53,158 bases of DNA, taken from a bacterium (GTDB lineage: Bacteria; Myxococcota_A; Polyangia; Nannocystales; Nannocystaceae). A program made the position numbers and the translations under genes. The notes under the pieces were generated by a model. The model made no database searches. It had not been told where the DNA came from and saw only the letters and a list, made by a program, of their open reading frames with translations. Where the stretch lies: NCBI GenBank assembly GCA_024742475.1, contig JANSYI010000050.1, positions 1 to 53,158 on the forward strand, read 5' to 3'. This document shows, piece after piece, positions 42,714-51,715 of the stretch (position 1 is its first letter; the number at the start of each line of letters is the position of its first letter).

Positions 42714-45392
42714 ATGGAGGACGAAGAACGAGCCGACGTTGGCGCGCAGGATACGCTCGGCGCGTCTAGCGCGGGCGGGGACTCCGGCTCGGGCGACCGC
42801 TTCGAGTCGTTTCTCGCCGCGCTCGCGTCGTCGCCGCCGCCGTACCGTCCACCCACGCTCGCTCCGGACGATGTCTTCGCGGGGCGCTATCGAGTGGAGC
42901 GCGAGTTGGGTCGAGGCGGCATGGGCACCGTCTACCTGACCACGGATCTCGAGCTCGGACGGAAGGTCGCGCTCAAGCTCGCGCTGGGCCGACGAGCAGA
43001 AACGGAGCTGGAGCGGCTTCAGCAGGAGGCCACGGTGATGGCCGGACTCTCCCACCCCGGCATCGTCACGGTATTCGAGGCCGCAGCCTCCGGCGAGGAC
43101 GTCTACATCACCCTCGAGTTCGTTCCCGGCGGAACCCTTCGTGACTGGATCGACCTGCGCGCACATGGGTGGCGAGACGCCGTTTCCATGTTCATCAGCA
43201 TGGCCGAGGCCCTGTCGGCGGCACACGAAGCCGGGGTCGTTCACCGCGACTTCAAACCCGCCAACGTCCTACTCGACCTAGAAGGCCGGCCGCGGATTGC
43301 CGACTTCGGCCTCGCACGGAGCGAGGGACCGCTCGATACCCAAGAGATCCGGCTCCTTCGCTCGAGCACGACCACCCGCACGGGTGCCGTGATGGGGACG
43401 CCCGCATACATGGCGCCGGAGCAGGCCCAGGGGGACCCGGCCACGCCCGCGGCCGACCAGTTTGCTTTCTTCGTCTCGTTGTTCGAGTCCATCTGCGGGG
43501 TTCGCCCGTTCGACGGCAACACGCTTCTCGATCTCATCAACCGGATCGAAGCGGGGCCGCCGGATGCCTACCCGGGCATGCCCCGCTCACTCATCGGAGT
43601 CGTCCAGCGAGGGCTGGAGGCCGATCCTGCCAAGCGCTACCCGAGCATGGACGTCGTGGCCCGTGAGCTGCGGCGTGTGCTCCACCAACGCCGGCGCCGG
43701 CTTCAGTGGGCGGGGCTGACGCTCGGAGTCCTTGCTGCGACGGCGATCGGCTACGCGGCGGCCCCAGAGGCGCAACCTCCATGCCAGCGGAAGGACCTTG
43801 CTGCGAGCATCGAGAGCGTATGGACCCAGTCCGCACGGGCTACGCTTCAGTCGAGCGCGGGTGGCCAGGCCCTCGAGCGACTCTCCCGCTACAAAGAGGA
43901 CGTCGTCGATCAACGGGTCGCCGCATGTGAAGCACACACGCTGCGAAGCGACCTCTCCGACGTCGACTTCGCCCTGAGAACCGCGTGCCTCGACCGCGCA
44001 GAAGCCCGGTTTGCCGGTCTCGTCGACGACCTGCTCGCATCCCCCCGCGACGTTGCCGACGTTGGCGACCTACTCCCCGCGCCAAAGAAGTGCACTGACA
44101 CCGTCGCGCTGCGGCGCTACGCGAACGCGCTGGCATCGAAATCGAGCCTCGACGATGCAACCCAGGACGCCGCCAACGTTCGCGCGATCCGACTCCTGAC
44201 ACGCGCAAAGCTGCGCGCGCTCCGGGGAGAGGACTTCGAGACCTTGACACAAGAGGTCATCGAGCTTGCGGACGCGAACGGACTCGCGGGGATCGAGGCG
44301 GAAGCGCTCTTGCTGCTCGCGTCGGCGGAAGAGTCTCCCGCCGAAGCAACGGCGCTGCTGGATCGAGCCGTCGCCGCAGCTGGAGAAGAGCCCGCGCCGG
44401 AGTTTCTCGCGGACGTCGCGGAGAAGCGAGGGTCGCTGGCCGTGCTGAACGACGAGTACGCCCAAGCGAGCGTGCACTTGGACTACGCCGAAGTCCTGGC
44501 TCGACTCGGCGTCGCTCCCGTGACCCAAGATCAGCTGGAGCGAGACCTACTCCGACAACAGATCGCTTCGGCGACTGGGGACACGAAGGGGAGCATCGAG
44601 GAGCTGCGGCGGCTCATCGCCGAGTTTCCCGAAGGAGACGCCCACCATCGCTTCGCACGCGGACTGCTCGCGGACGTACTTCAAGACCGCAACCGCTTCG
44701 GCGAAGCGGTGGCGTTGTACGACGAACTCTTGGCGGAACCGGAGACGGCCGACCCGTTCGACCGCCTCCGCACGCACATCAACCGCGCCGTCAGCCTTCG
44801 ACGCATGGGGCGGGCAAGAGAAGCGGCTGCCGCGGTCGAAGCAGGCCGCGAAGCGTATGCGGAGCCACTGGCGCCAGGAATCGAGGGGTCGGTTCAGATC
44901 ACCGAAGGTGCGATCGCCATGCTCGAAGGCGAGTTCGAGCGGGCAGAGGCACGATTCAGCCGCGCCGCGGAGCTGCTCGGTTCGGTCGACCCCCAGCATC
45001 CCCTCCTTGGCAACGTCGCCTACCATCAGGCTCGCCTCGCGCTGAAGAACGGGGAGCATCGCGCGGCGTTAGACAGGATCAACGACGCGCTCGCGGTGTG
45101 GGACCGGATCAACGGCCCCGGAAGCGCCGATGCTGGCCGGGCTCTCGTCGTGATGTCGGACGCACTCGTCCCGCTGGGTCACAGCGACGAGGCGGCGAGG
45201 GCCGCAAAGGTGGCGGCCGGCTTCTTGCGGGAACACGACCGGCCCGAGGACGAAATTGCGCTGGCCGAGCTCGCCGAAGCGCGTGCATCGGGCGAGGAAA
45301 ACCCCGCCGCGCGGAAGGTCTGCGAAGCGTCCGAACTCGCGCTGTGCCGCGAGGCCCTCCAAGGCGCGGCGGCGAACGCACTTTCCCCCTAA
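42714..45392 (+). CDS. Transmembrane Ser/Thr protein kinase with repeat-rich extracytoplasmic domain
   Basis: 892 residues. The kinase domain (about 58-325) has ELGRGGMGTVYL, Lys88 (VALKLAL), HRDFKPANVLL with catalytic Asp179, DFG at Asp197, and APE at Glu236; HRDFKP replaces the more common HRDLKP. A membrane helix spans about 331-350. The 540-residue C-terminal part is helical with TPR-like steps (KAALRALRGEDFETLTQEVIEL, LADVLQDRNRFGEAVALYDELLAEP), likely a ligand- or partner-binding domain outside the membrane. The start is an ATG at 42714, with a GTG 3 nt upstream as an alternative. A sigma factor gene lies close by on the same strand. Repeat-bearing PknB-type kinases of this form are frequent in myxobacteria. 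Confidence 0.9.
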   Translation: MEDEERADVGAQDTLGASSAGGDSGSGDRFESFLAALASSPPPYRPPTLAPDDVFAGRYRVERELGRGGMGTVYLTTDLELGRKVALKLALGRRAETELERLQQEATVMAGLSHPGIVTVFEAAASGEDVYITLEFVPGGTLRDWIDLRAHGWRDAVSMFISMAEALSAAHEAGVVHRDFKPANVLLDLEGRPRIADFGLARSEGPLDTQEIRLLRSSTTTRTGAVMGTPAYMAPEQAQGDPATPAADQFAFFVSLFESICGVRPFDGNTLLDLINRIEAGPPDAYPGMPRSLIGVVQRGLEADPAKRYPSMDVVARELRRVLHQRRRRLQWAGLTLGVLAATAIGYAAAPEAQPPCQRKDLAASIESVWTQSARATLQSSAGGQALERLSRYKEDVVDQRVAACEAHTLRSDLSDVDFALRTACLDRAEARFAGLVDDLLASPRDVADVGDLLPAPKKCTDTVALRRYANALASKSSLDDATQDAANVRAIRLLTRAKLRALRGEDFETLTQEVIELADANGLAGIEAEALLLLASAEESPAEATALLDRAVAAAGEEPAPEFLADVAEKRGSLAVLNDEYAQASVHLDYAEVLARLGVAPVTQDQLERDLLRQQIASATGDTKGSIEELRRLIAEFPEGDAHHRFARGLLADVLQDRNRFGEAVALYDELLAEPETADPFDRLRTHINRAVSLRRMGRAREAAAAVEAGREAYAEPLAPGIEGSVQITEGAIAMLEGEFERAEARFSRAAELLGSVDPQHPLLGNVAYHQARLALKNGEHRAALDRINDALAVWDRINGPGSADAGRALVVMSDALVPLGHSDEAARAAKVAAGFLREHDRPEDEIALAELAEARASGEENPAARKVCEASELALCREALQGAAANALSP

Positions 45393-45419
45393 AGACACCG
45401 AAGCCGGTACTCTGCGGTC

Positions 45420-47075
45420 GTGGTCGGATCGAAGCCTCGCTCCACGTCGTTCGTGCTCGCTGTGGTCGCGCTCGCCTTGCCGGCGACGGCGCTGGCGAAT
45501 CCCGGGCCCAAGGTCGTCCAGAACCCGAGTTACAACCCCTCGCCCGAGGCGGTGGTGATCGATCTTGGGGCCGCGAAGCCGGCCGCGCCCGCGCAGGGTC
45601 CGTCGTTCTCGGACCTCGACGCCTACGCGAAGGACACGCCCGACCCCGTCGTCGACACCGACGACACGCCGCATCCGCTCGGCAACGGGTTGGTGCAGGT
45701 CGGGTCGATGGTAATGCCGCAGGCCATGCTCGAGGGTGCGCAGATGGTGCCCGACGCAGCGCACGTGCTCTCGGCCGAGATGGGGCCCGTCGCCGGCGGC
45801 GGGGGTGCACCCGACATCGAGGAGATCTGTGCGTTCCCCGAAGAGGTCCCGCCGGGCATCTACGACTACGACGCGCGACCCGGCGGCGAGACGCCCCGCT
45901 TCGCCACCGTCTACATGAACTACCTCGGCGGCACCCTCAGCACGGGCGCCGAGAACTCGGCCGAGAACCTCTCGCAGATCGCCCGCTCGGGCCACCCCTA
46001 CCCCGTCTACGCGGGCGGCGAAGCGCGAGCCATCGCAGCCGCGCAAGCGGTCGCCGTCGACTTCGCCGATTGGGCCGTGCGCGTCGTCTACGAGGAGCGC
46101 CCGCCCAAGGTGTTGCCCTACACGATGGTGATGATGGGCGGGCACTGGTCGGACACCACCGCCGGGCCCAGCGGCGGCGTCGCGCCGATCGACTGCGAAG
46201 ACTTCGGCCAGCGCAACGTCTGCTACGTCTTTCAGAACGCCTCGCCCGCGGTCACGCAAGCCAACATCGCCAGCCAGGAGATCGGCCACACGCTCGGGCT
46301 GGGTCACACCACCGCGTCCGACTCGGTGATGGCCTCCGGCTACGCGCCCACCCAAGGCGGCGACCTGGGCTTCAACGATTCGTGCGCCGAGATCATCACG
46401 GTGCAGGGTCAGGCCGGCGCCTGCACGGGCGTCAACCGCTGCCACTGCGGGGACCCCGACCTGCAGCACGACAAGAACACCATGTTCGCCACCTTCGCCG
46501 AGGCGGGCGTCGACATGGTCGAGCCGACCATCGTCATCACCGATCCGCCCGATGGCACCACGTACGAGCCGGGGCAGGACGTCATCATCACCGTCGACCC
46601 GTGGGACGACGTCGGCGGCTACGGCTGGCAGCTCACCCTCGAAGACGCCGAGACCGGCGAGGTGCTCGCCGAAGCCGTCGACTACGACCGTGCGCTCGAG
46701 TTCAAGCTCATCGGCGTGCCCGAGGGCTCCTACCGCGCAATCGCGATGGTCCAGGATCACGCCGATCAAACCGGCACCGACGAGATTCTCTTCACCGTGG
46801 GCAACGCCGAGGGCGGCTCGACGGGCGGGGACGAGTCGGGCGGCGCCGACGAGACCGGCGCAGGCGACAGCTCCGGCACCGACGCCGACGCGGGCACGGG
46901 CGGCGGCTCCGATGCCACCGACGGCGACGTCACCGACGGTGCCGACACCGACGGCGACAGCGGCGGACAGAGCGACGACGCCGAAGGGTGCGGCTGCACG
47001 ACCGACGCGCCGGCGCACCCCGCCACGTGGCTGTTGTTGCCGCTAGGTCTGCTCGGTCTGCGGCGCCGACGCTGA
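45420..47075 (+). CDS. Protease-like MYXO-CTERM protein with Gln in place of the first zinc His
   Basis: 551 residues from a GTG at 45420. A signal peptide (1-26, ending ALA) leads to a mature domain in which SQEIGHTLGLGH (286-296) keeps Glu287, His290 and His296 of the metzincin HExxHxxGxxH motif but has Gln at the first His position. VMASGY follows as a Met-turn. Then a beta-sandwich-like segment (IVITDPPDGTTYEPGQDVIITVDPWDD), a Gly/Ser/Asp linker, and the MYXO-CTERM tail: GCGC, a hydrophobic helix and RRRR. The protein should be sorted to the surface by a myxosortase. The Gln change suggests a non-catalytic or altered-metal relative; catalysis cannot be excluded. Confidence 0.85.
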   Translation: MVGSKPRSTSFVLAVVALALPATALANPGPKVVQNPSYNPSPEAVVIDLGAAKPAAPAQGPSFSDLDAYAKDTPDPVVDTDDTPHPLGNGLVQVGSMVMPQAMLEGAQMVPDAAHVLSAEMGPVAGGGGAPDIEEICAFPEEVPPGIYDYDARPGGETPRFATVYMNYLGGTLSTGAENSAENLSQIARSGHPYPVYAGGEARAIAAAQAVAVDFADWAVRVVYEERPPKVLPYTMVMMGGHWSDTTAGPSGGVAPIDCEDFGQRNVCYVFQNASPAVTQANIASQEIGHTLGLGHTTASDSVMASGYAPTQGGDLGFNDSCAEIITVQGQAGACTGVNRCHCGDPDLQHDKNTMFATFAEAGVDMVEPTIVITDPPDGTTYEPGQDVIITVDPWDDVGGYGWQLTLEDAETGEVLAEAVDYDRALEFKLIGVPEGSYRAIAMVQDHADQTGTDEILFTVGNAEGGSTGGDESGGADETGAGDSSGTDADAGTGGGSDATDGDVTDGADTDGDSGGQSDDAEGCGCTTDAPAHPATWLLLPLGLLGLRRRR

Positions 47076-47120
47076 TTTCTTTTTTTCGGACAACTCGTGG
47101 TCGGCGTGGTCTAAGGGCCC

Positions 47121-49478
47121 ATGCCACATCCATCTCGATGCGGAGCTCTTGCCGTGCTGTGCGCCCTGGTCGGGTGCGGCGGCGGAACAGCGGACAGCGA
47201 CACGGAAGGCTCGGGCAGCTCGCTCACCCTGACCACCCAGGGCACGGGCACCGACACCGACGACACGGCCTCGAGCTCGGGGACCTCCGACAGCGCGGAC
47301 GGCAGCTCCACCGCCGCCGCGTGCTCCGCGGAGCAGGTCTGCGGCGACGTCTGCTGTGACGCGGGCGAGCGCTGCGACGAGATGCTCGGGTGCGTGCTGG
47401 ACTGCGGCGCCGAGGACCCGTGCAACGACACCTGCTGCGACGCCGCGGGCGGCGAGATCTGCTACGTCGGACAGTGCATCGTGCCCGGGGCCGCGTGCTC
47501 TGCGGCCGCCTGCGCCACCCAGGTGGGCTCCGACTGCGGCGACGGCGAGGTCTGCGACCCGCAGCTGGGCCAGTGCGTGCCCGACTTCTCCGACCCCAGC
47601 TGCGCCTTCGAACCGGAGGTCGGCGTGTTCGACCCCGTCCCCCGGTTCACGTGGGGCGTTCGACAGGAGCGCGCGTGCGACCTGGGCTGCCAGGTCGAAG
47701 AGACGTGCAACGCGGTCTCCAACCTGTGCGAGCCCACGTGGAACCACGTCGACCCGGTCACCGAGCCGGACTCCTATCAGGTGGTGATGTCGCCGATGGT
47801 CGCCGACCTCGACCTCGACTGCATCCCCGAGATCATCTTTCACACCTACGCGGGCTCGGCCTACGCCAACGGAAGCGGCCTGCTCCGTGCGATTCGAGGC
47901 GACGACGGCACCGAGGTCTTCACGGTGGTCGACCCCGCCTACAACGTCGACCCCTCGGCGAGCCCGGCGATCGGCGACATCGACGAAGACGGCATGCCCG
48001 AGATCATCGCACCCAGCGGCACCGGCGAGATGCTGGCCTTCGAACACGACGGCACGCCGCTTTGGACCTCCGAGGGCCACGACAACGGCCAAGACGCGGG
48101 CGCCCCATCCATCGCCAACTTCGACGGCCAGGGCGCGCCCGAAATCGCCTACGGGCACACGGTCTGGGCCAACGACGGCACGCGCCTGTTTCAAGGCACC
48201 GGGGAAGACGGCACCAACGGCGGGTTCGGCCCGCTGTCGTGCGTCGCCGACCTCACCGGAGACGGGCGACCCGAGCTCATCTCGGGCGCGAAGACCTGGA
48301 CCTTCACCGGAACGGTCGGCGTCGACTTTGCCGGGCAAGAGCTGTGGGAGGCCGCCTCGCCCAGCGGTTTCTGCGGCGTGGCCGACTTCAACCTCGACGG
48401 CATGCCCGAGGTCGCGACGGTCAACAGCAACACGATCACCATCTGGAACGGCCAGACGGGCGCCGAGCTGGCGTCGATCTCCATCCCGGGCGGAGGCGCA
48501 GGTGGGCCACCCAACATCGCGGACTTCGACGGCGACGGCCTCCCCGAGCTCGGCACCGCGGGCGGCGATCGCTACGTGGTCGTCGAGTACGTCGCCCCGG
48601 GCGAGATGACCATCTTGTGGGAAGCCGACACCCGTGACGGCTCCTCGCAGCGGACCGGCTCCTCCGTGTTCGACTTCGACGGTGACGGCCGCTCGGAGGT
48701 GGTCTACGGCGACGAGTGGTACCTGCGCATCTACCCGGGCACCGAGCCCGACTGCCCCGGAGGCGCGGGCTGCGACGGCGTGATGACCGACGAAGAGGTG
48801 CTCTTCATCGACATCAACAGCTCTCGCACGCGCACCGAGTATCCGATCGTCGCCGACGTCGACGGCGACTTCAAAGCGGAGATCGTCATCAGCACCAACA
48901 ACGAGTCGTCCCAGGGCGCGATCGGAGACGCGGGCATCGAGGTCTTCGAAGACCGGCTCGACAACTGGGTCGGCACGCTGCCGATCTGGAACCAGCACAC
49001 CTATCACGTGACCAACGTGCGGGCCGACGGCACCATCCCCGCGATGGAGGACCCCAACTGGTCCACGCCGGTGGGCAACCCCTACAACAGCTACCGCCGC
49101 AACGGGCAAGGCAGCCTCGAGGCCCTCTGCGCGCCCGACCTCGTCGCAGCCGACCTCACGCTCGACCAGTTCAGCTGTACCGACGATGCGCTCGACCTCT
49201 CCGTCAAGATCATCAACCAGGGCTGCCTGGGCGTGGGCCCGGGCGTGAACGTCTCGCTCTACGAAGCGGGCAGCCTCATCGCCACGTTCCAAACGATGGT
49301 GGCGATCCCCGCCGGCGGAACGCTCACCCTCGACCTGCCGATCGCACCGCCCGCGGACCCGCCCTACACGTTCACCGTCGTCGTCGACGACGATGGCATG
49401 GGCACGGGCGCGTTCAACGAGTGTGCAGAGGACAACAACGAGAGCGACCCCGTCGAGGGCTGCGAACCCGTCGGCTGA
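47121..49478 (+). CDS. Lipoprotein with FG-GAP/VCBS beta-propeller and CARDB-like domain
   Basis: 785 residues. The lipobox is CALVGC (Cys19). A Thr/Ser/Asp linker is followed by Cys-rich segments (CGDVCCDAGERCDEM, CNDTCCDAAGGEICY). The centre is an integrin-alpha-like propeller with repeated calcium-loop patterns (VADLDLDCIPEI, IGDIDEDGMPEI, VADLTGDGRPEL, IADFDGDGLPEL, VFDFDGDGRSEV, VADVDGDFKAEI). Near the C-terminus a CARDB-like beta sandwich (LDLSVKIINQGCLGVGPGVNVSLY) precedes CAEDNNESDPVEGC. Adhesion to other cells or surfaces is likely but inferred. It starts 45 nt after the MYXO-CTERM gene, same strand. Confidence 0.9.
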   Translation: MPHPSRCGALAVLCALVGCGGGTADSDTEGSGSSLTLTTQGTGTDTDDTASSSGTSDSADGSSTAAACSAEQVCGDVCCDAGERCDEMLGCVLDCGAEDPCNDTCCDAAGGEICYVGQCIVPGAACSAAACATQVGSDCGDGEVCDPQLGQCVPDFSDPSCAFEPEVGVFDPVPRFTWGVRQERACDLGCQVEETCNAVSNLCEPTWNHVDPVTEPDSYQVVMSPMVADLDLDCIPEIIFHTYAGSAYANGSGLLRAIRGDDGTEVFTVVDPAYNVDPSASPAIGDIDEDGMPEIIAPSGTGEMLAFEHDGTPLWTSEGHDNGQDAGAPSIANFDGQGAPEIAYGHTVWANDGTRLFQGTGEDGTNGGFGPLSCVADLTGDGRPELISGAKTWTFTGTVGVDFAGQELWEAASPSGFCGVADFNLDGMPEVATVNSNTITIWNGQTGAELASISIPGGGAGGPPNIADFDGDGLPELGTAGGDRYVVVEYVAPGEMTILWEADTRDGSSQRTGSSVFDFDGDGRSEVVYGDEWYLRIYPGTEPDCPGGAGCDGVMTDEEVLFIDINSSRTRTEYPIVADVDGDFKAEIVISTNNESSQGAIGDAGIEVFEDRLDNWVGTLPIWNQHTYHVTNVRADGTIPAMEDPNWSTPVGNPYNSYRRNGQGSLEALCAPDLVAADLTLDQFSCTDDALDLSVKIINQGCLGVGPGVNVSLYEAGSLIATFQTMVAIPAGGTLTLDLPIAPPADPPYTFTVVVDDDGMGTGAFNECAEDNNESDPVEGCEPVG

Positions 49479-49538
49479 GCCGGGCCGGCGGACAGCCTAC
49501 GTGCGAGTTGCGGCACAGGCTGCTAGCCTGATGGCGCA

Positions 49539-49790
49539 TTGCCGCGCATCGACCCCGACGCCCTTCGTTCGTTCGCAGCTCGCGACTGGGGAGCTCCCGG
49601 TCGTCTCGCACGCGTCGAGCGAGCAGCTGCAACCGTCGAACAACGGGTTCGGATCTCGATCGAACTCTACGAAGCGGCACGCAGGACCCGGCCGGATTGG
49701 CCCGATGACGAAACGCGGCGACGCGACCTCCTGATGCACCAACGCATGCGGACGCTGCTCGACCAGGCTCCCAATGTCGGCGCTCGGTGA
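49539..49790 (+). CDS. Small protein upstream of a nucleotidyltransferase
   Basis: 83 residues from a TTG at 49539. It is Arg/Glu-rich and helical (LRSFAARDWGAPGRLARVERAAATVEQRVRISIELYEAARRTRPDWP and a C-terminal LMHQRMRTLLDQA). It overlaps the next gene by 17 bp, so the two are surely expressed together. Small genes of similar look sit upstream of nucleotidyltransferase genes in several bacterial groups, but I know no defined role. The TTG start is uncertain. Confidence 0.65.
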   Translation: MPRIDPDALRSFAARDWGAPGRLARVERAAATVEQRVRISIELYEAARRTRPDWPDDETRRRDLLMHQRMRTLLDQAPNVGAR

Positions 49791-50334
49791 CACTCTTCGA
49801 GCGCTGGCTCAGGTTCTCGATGCGGAGGGTCTTCGCTGGTACGTGTTCGGCGCTCAAGCAGTCAACGTGCGCGGCGCTCCGCGAGCGACACAGGACGTGG
49901 ACATCACAGTAGAGGTCGATCGAGCCCGCCTTGCTCATCTCACCTCTGAGCTCGAGAGGCGAGGGATTCAACACCGCTACCCCGACATCGCGGAGGAGCT
50001 CCTGTCCTCCGGAGCGGTACTCCCGATGAGGCATCACTCCGCGATGGAGGTTGACCTCGTGATTGCGGGTCCAGGACTCGAGATGCTGGCGCTCGACCGA
50101 GCGGAACGAGTGGTGGTCGACGGAGTGCCCGTTCCCGTGGCGTGCGCGACCGACCTCGTGGTCATGAAAGTGCTCGCCGGCCGCGGGAAGGACCAGGATG
50201 ACATTCGGGCCTTGCTGTCTTCTGGGCAGGTAGACCTTGGCGAGGCCCGTGACCTCATCTCGCAGTTGGAAGCTGCGCTCGGCCAGTCCGATCTTCTGCC
50301 CATCCTCGATGAGGCCATCGACGACATCGGGTAG
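49774..50334 (+). CDS. Nucleotidyltransferase-superfamily protein (AbiEii/MNT-like)
   Basis: 186 residues. The polymerase-beta-type fold is shown by VFGAQAV (the usual GG/GS step is GA here), RATQDVDITVEV with the metal-binding Asp41-x-Asp43, and AMEVDLVI with the third Asp (94). A helical C-terminal part follows. The closest general match is to small nucleotidyltransferases that act in toxin-antitoxin or abortive-infection pairs (AbiEii, MNT), but RNA or protein targets are unknown. It overlaps the 83-residue upstream gene. No HEPN partner is present, so it is not a standard HEPN-MNT pair. Confidence 0.8.
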   Translation: MSALGDTLRALAQVLDAEGLRWYVFGAQAVNVRGAPRATQDVDITVEVDRARLAHLTSELERRGIQHRYPDIAEELLSSGAVLPMRHHSAMEVDLVIAGPGLEMLALDRAERVVVDGVPVPVACATDLVVMKVLAGRGKDQDDIRALLSSGQVDLGEARDLISQLEAALGQSDLLPILDEAIDDIG

Positions 50335-50345
50335 ACCGCCCCATC

Positions 50346-50386
50346 AAAAAAAGAGGCCCCGCCGGCACGCTCGCCGACGGGGCCCC
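50346..50386 (-). terminator. Rho-independent terminator of the 50398-50703 lipoprotein gene
   Basis: On the minus strand a GGCCCCGTCGGC / GCCGGCGGGGCC stem of 12 bp with one G.U pair closes a 6-nt loop and is followed by seven U (plus-strand A tract 50346-50352). It lies 12 nt past the stop. On the plus strand no T-tract follows the stem, so it mainly serves the minus-strand gene. Confidence 0.85.
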
Positions 50387-50397
50387 TTGCGTCCTCG

Positions 50398-50703
50398 CTA
50401 GGGAGAAGCCGCTGCACCTGCGGCTTCTGTCGTGATCTTCACGGTGCACTCGGTCAGCTTGGTGGTGGCTGCGGTGACCTTCTGCGCATCCTCGGGGCTG
50501 AGCTTGGCCGCCTTCTCCGCGTTGGCGGCGAGCCAGTCGGCCTGCTCCTTGGCGACCTTGGTCGTGCACTCGGCGTCCTTGCAGGCACAGGCCTGCTCGG
50601 CGAAGCCCTCCATCGCCTTGACGTACTCACCACCGCCAGAGTCACAGGCGGTGAGCGAGAAGGAGCATGCGAGGGCGAAGAGGGAAAACTTGGAAAGCGT
50701 CAT
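50398..50703 (-). CDS. Small Cys-bearing lipoprotein
   Basis: 101 residues. A signal peptide ends in SLTAC (Cys20). The mature part is short and helical with four Cys (QACACKDAEC and TECTV) that could form two disulfides. Lys/Ala-rich segments dominate. No family recognised; similar small Cys lipoproteins are common in myxobacteria. A strong terminator follows directly. Confidence 0.82.
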   Translation of the reverse strand: MTLSKFSLFALACSFSLTACDSGGGEYVKAMEGFAEQACACKDAECTTKVAKEQADWLAANAEKAAKLSPEDAQKVTAATTKLTECTVKITTEAAGAAASP

Positions 50704-50802
50704 CGTCGGGGTCTCGCTTGGGCAGATGCGGGACCCTGCAGATGTGACGGGTCGACCTCGGAAAAAAGGTCGGCAGCACGGAACTGTGTCATCCTCGATG
50801 GC

Positions 50803-51711
50803 ATGAAGACGTTGCCATGGATGGGCGCGATGGCTTTGATGCTTGCTGCGTGTGACCCGCTGGTCGACCTCGGCGACTCCGACTCGAGCTCCACCGGATC
50901 GCCCGGCGGAGGGGTCTCAGGAGGCCCTGGGAGCGTCCCACCCAACCCGACCACGCCGGTGACGACCAACCCGGGCAGCGGCGGGGGCTGCGTGCCCGGC
51001 ACGATCGGCACCTGCGACTGCCCCAGCGGCTTCCCGGGCGCGCAAGAGTGCGGGTTCGACGGCACCTATCTGCCGTGCGAGTGCGACGACCCGCAGGCCA
51101 CGACCGGCTGGGACACCTGGGGCAGCTCATCGACGGGCTGGTGGGGCAGCTCGTCGACCGGCTGGGGCAGCTCGTCGACCGGTGGCGACCCGGGCGTCTA
51201 CATCCCCGAGCTGCCGCCGGGCGAGACCTGCCTGCCCCCCGAGCTGCCGTGCGAAGGGGACTTCGACATCGGGTCCGATGCGCAGCTCGAGCCGATGCGC
51301 ATCTGCTCGGTCATCCAGGGCGACGTCTACATCTCCGGCAACGTCGAGACGGTGTCGTCTCTGCCATGCTTGCGGGAGGTCTCGACCATCTTCGTCATCA
51401 TCGAGAGCCCGCTGAGCACGATCGAGGTTCCCGCCCTCGAGGCGGCGGGTCTGTTCGCGATCGGGGTGAGCCCCAACCTCCAGAGCGTCTCGGCCCCCGC
51501 CCTCTCGCAGGCCGCGGACATCTTCATCGGCGACAACGAGAGCCTGTCGTCGATCGACCTCCCGAGCCTGGTGTTCTCGAAGTCGATCGAGATCTTCAAC
51601 AACCCCATGCTGCCCGACTGCGTCGCGGTCGAGCTGGCGGAGCAAGTCGGCAGTCCAGTGCTGTCCTGTCAGGACAACCTGGAGGACATGTGCTCGCCGA
51701 TGTGCGGTTGA
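50803..51711 (+). CDS. Lipoprotein with receptor-L-domain-like repeats
   Basis: 302 residues. The signal ends in MLAAC (Cys17). A linker with three GSSSTGW-type repeats (DNA 51121-51182) follows a Cys-rich segment (CVPGTIGTCDCPSGFPGAQECGF). The C-terminal 130 residues form beta-helix-like repeats (GDVYISGN, ISTIEVPALEAAGLFAIGVSPNLQSV, ADIFIGDNESLSSIDLPSL) typical of EGF-receptor L domains or BspA-like leucine-rich units. Such domains are found in bacterial surface proteins and may bind carbohydrates or proteins. The gene is divergent from the small lipoprotein gene at 50703. Confidence 0.85.
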   Translation: MKTLPWMGAMALMLAACDPLVDLGDSDSSSTGSPGGGVSGGPGSVPPNPTTPVTTNPGSGGGCVPGTIGTCDCPSGFPGAQECGFDGTYLPCECDDPQATTGWDTWGSSSTGWWGSSSTGWGSSSTGGDPGVYIPELPPGETCLPPELPCEGDFDIGSDAQLEPMRICSVIQGDVYISGNVETVSSLPCLREVSTIFVIIESPLSTIEVPALEAAGLFAIGVSPNLQSVSAPALSQAADIFIGDNESLSSIDLPSLVFSKSIEIFNNPMLPDCVAVELAEQVGSPVLSCQDNLEDMCSPMCG

Positions 51712-51715
51712 GGGT

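Noticed and set aside
47076..47120. T-rich run as a terminator of the MYXO-CTERM gene
   Set aside because: There is a T-tract near 47086 but no stable stem directly before it, so a Rho-independent terminator is not supported.
45098..47359. Long plus-strand frame (753 codons) across the kinase end and the MYXO-CTERM gene
   Set aside because: It is out of frame with two well-supported genes and is Arg-rich with no domain.
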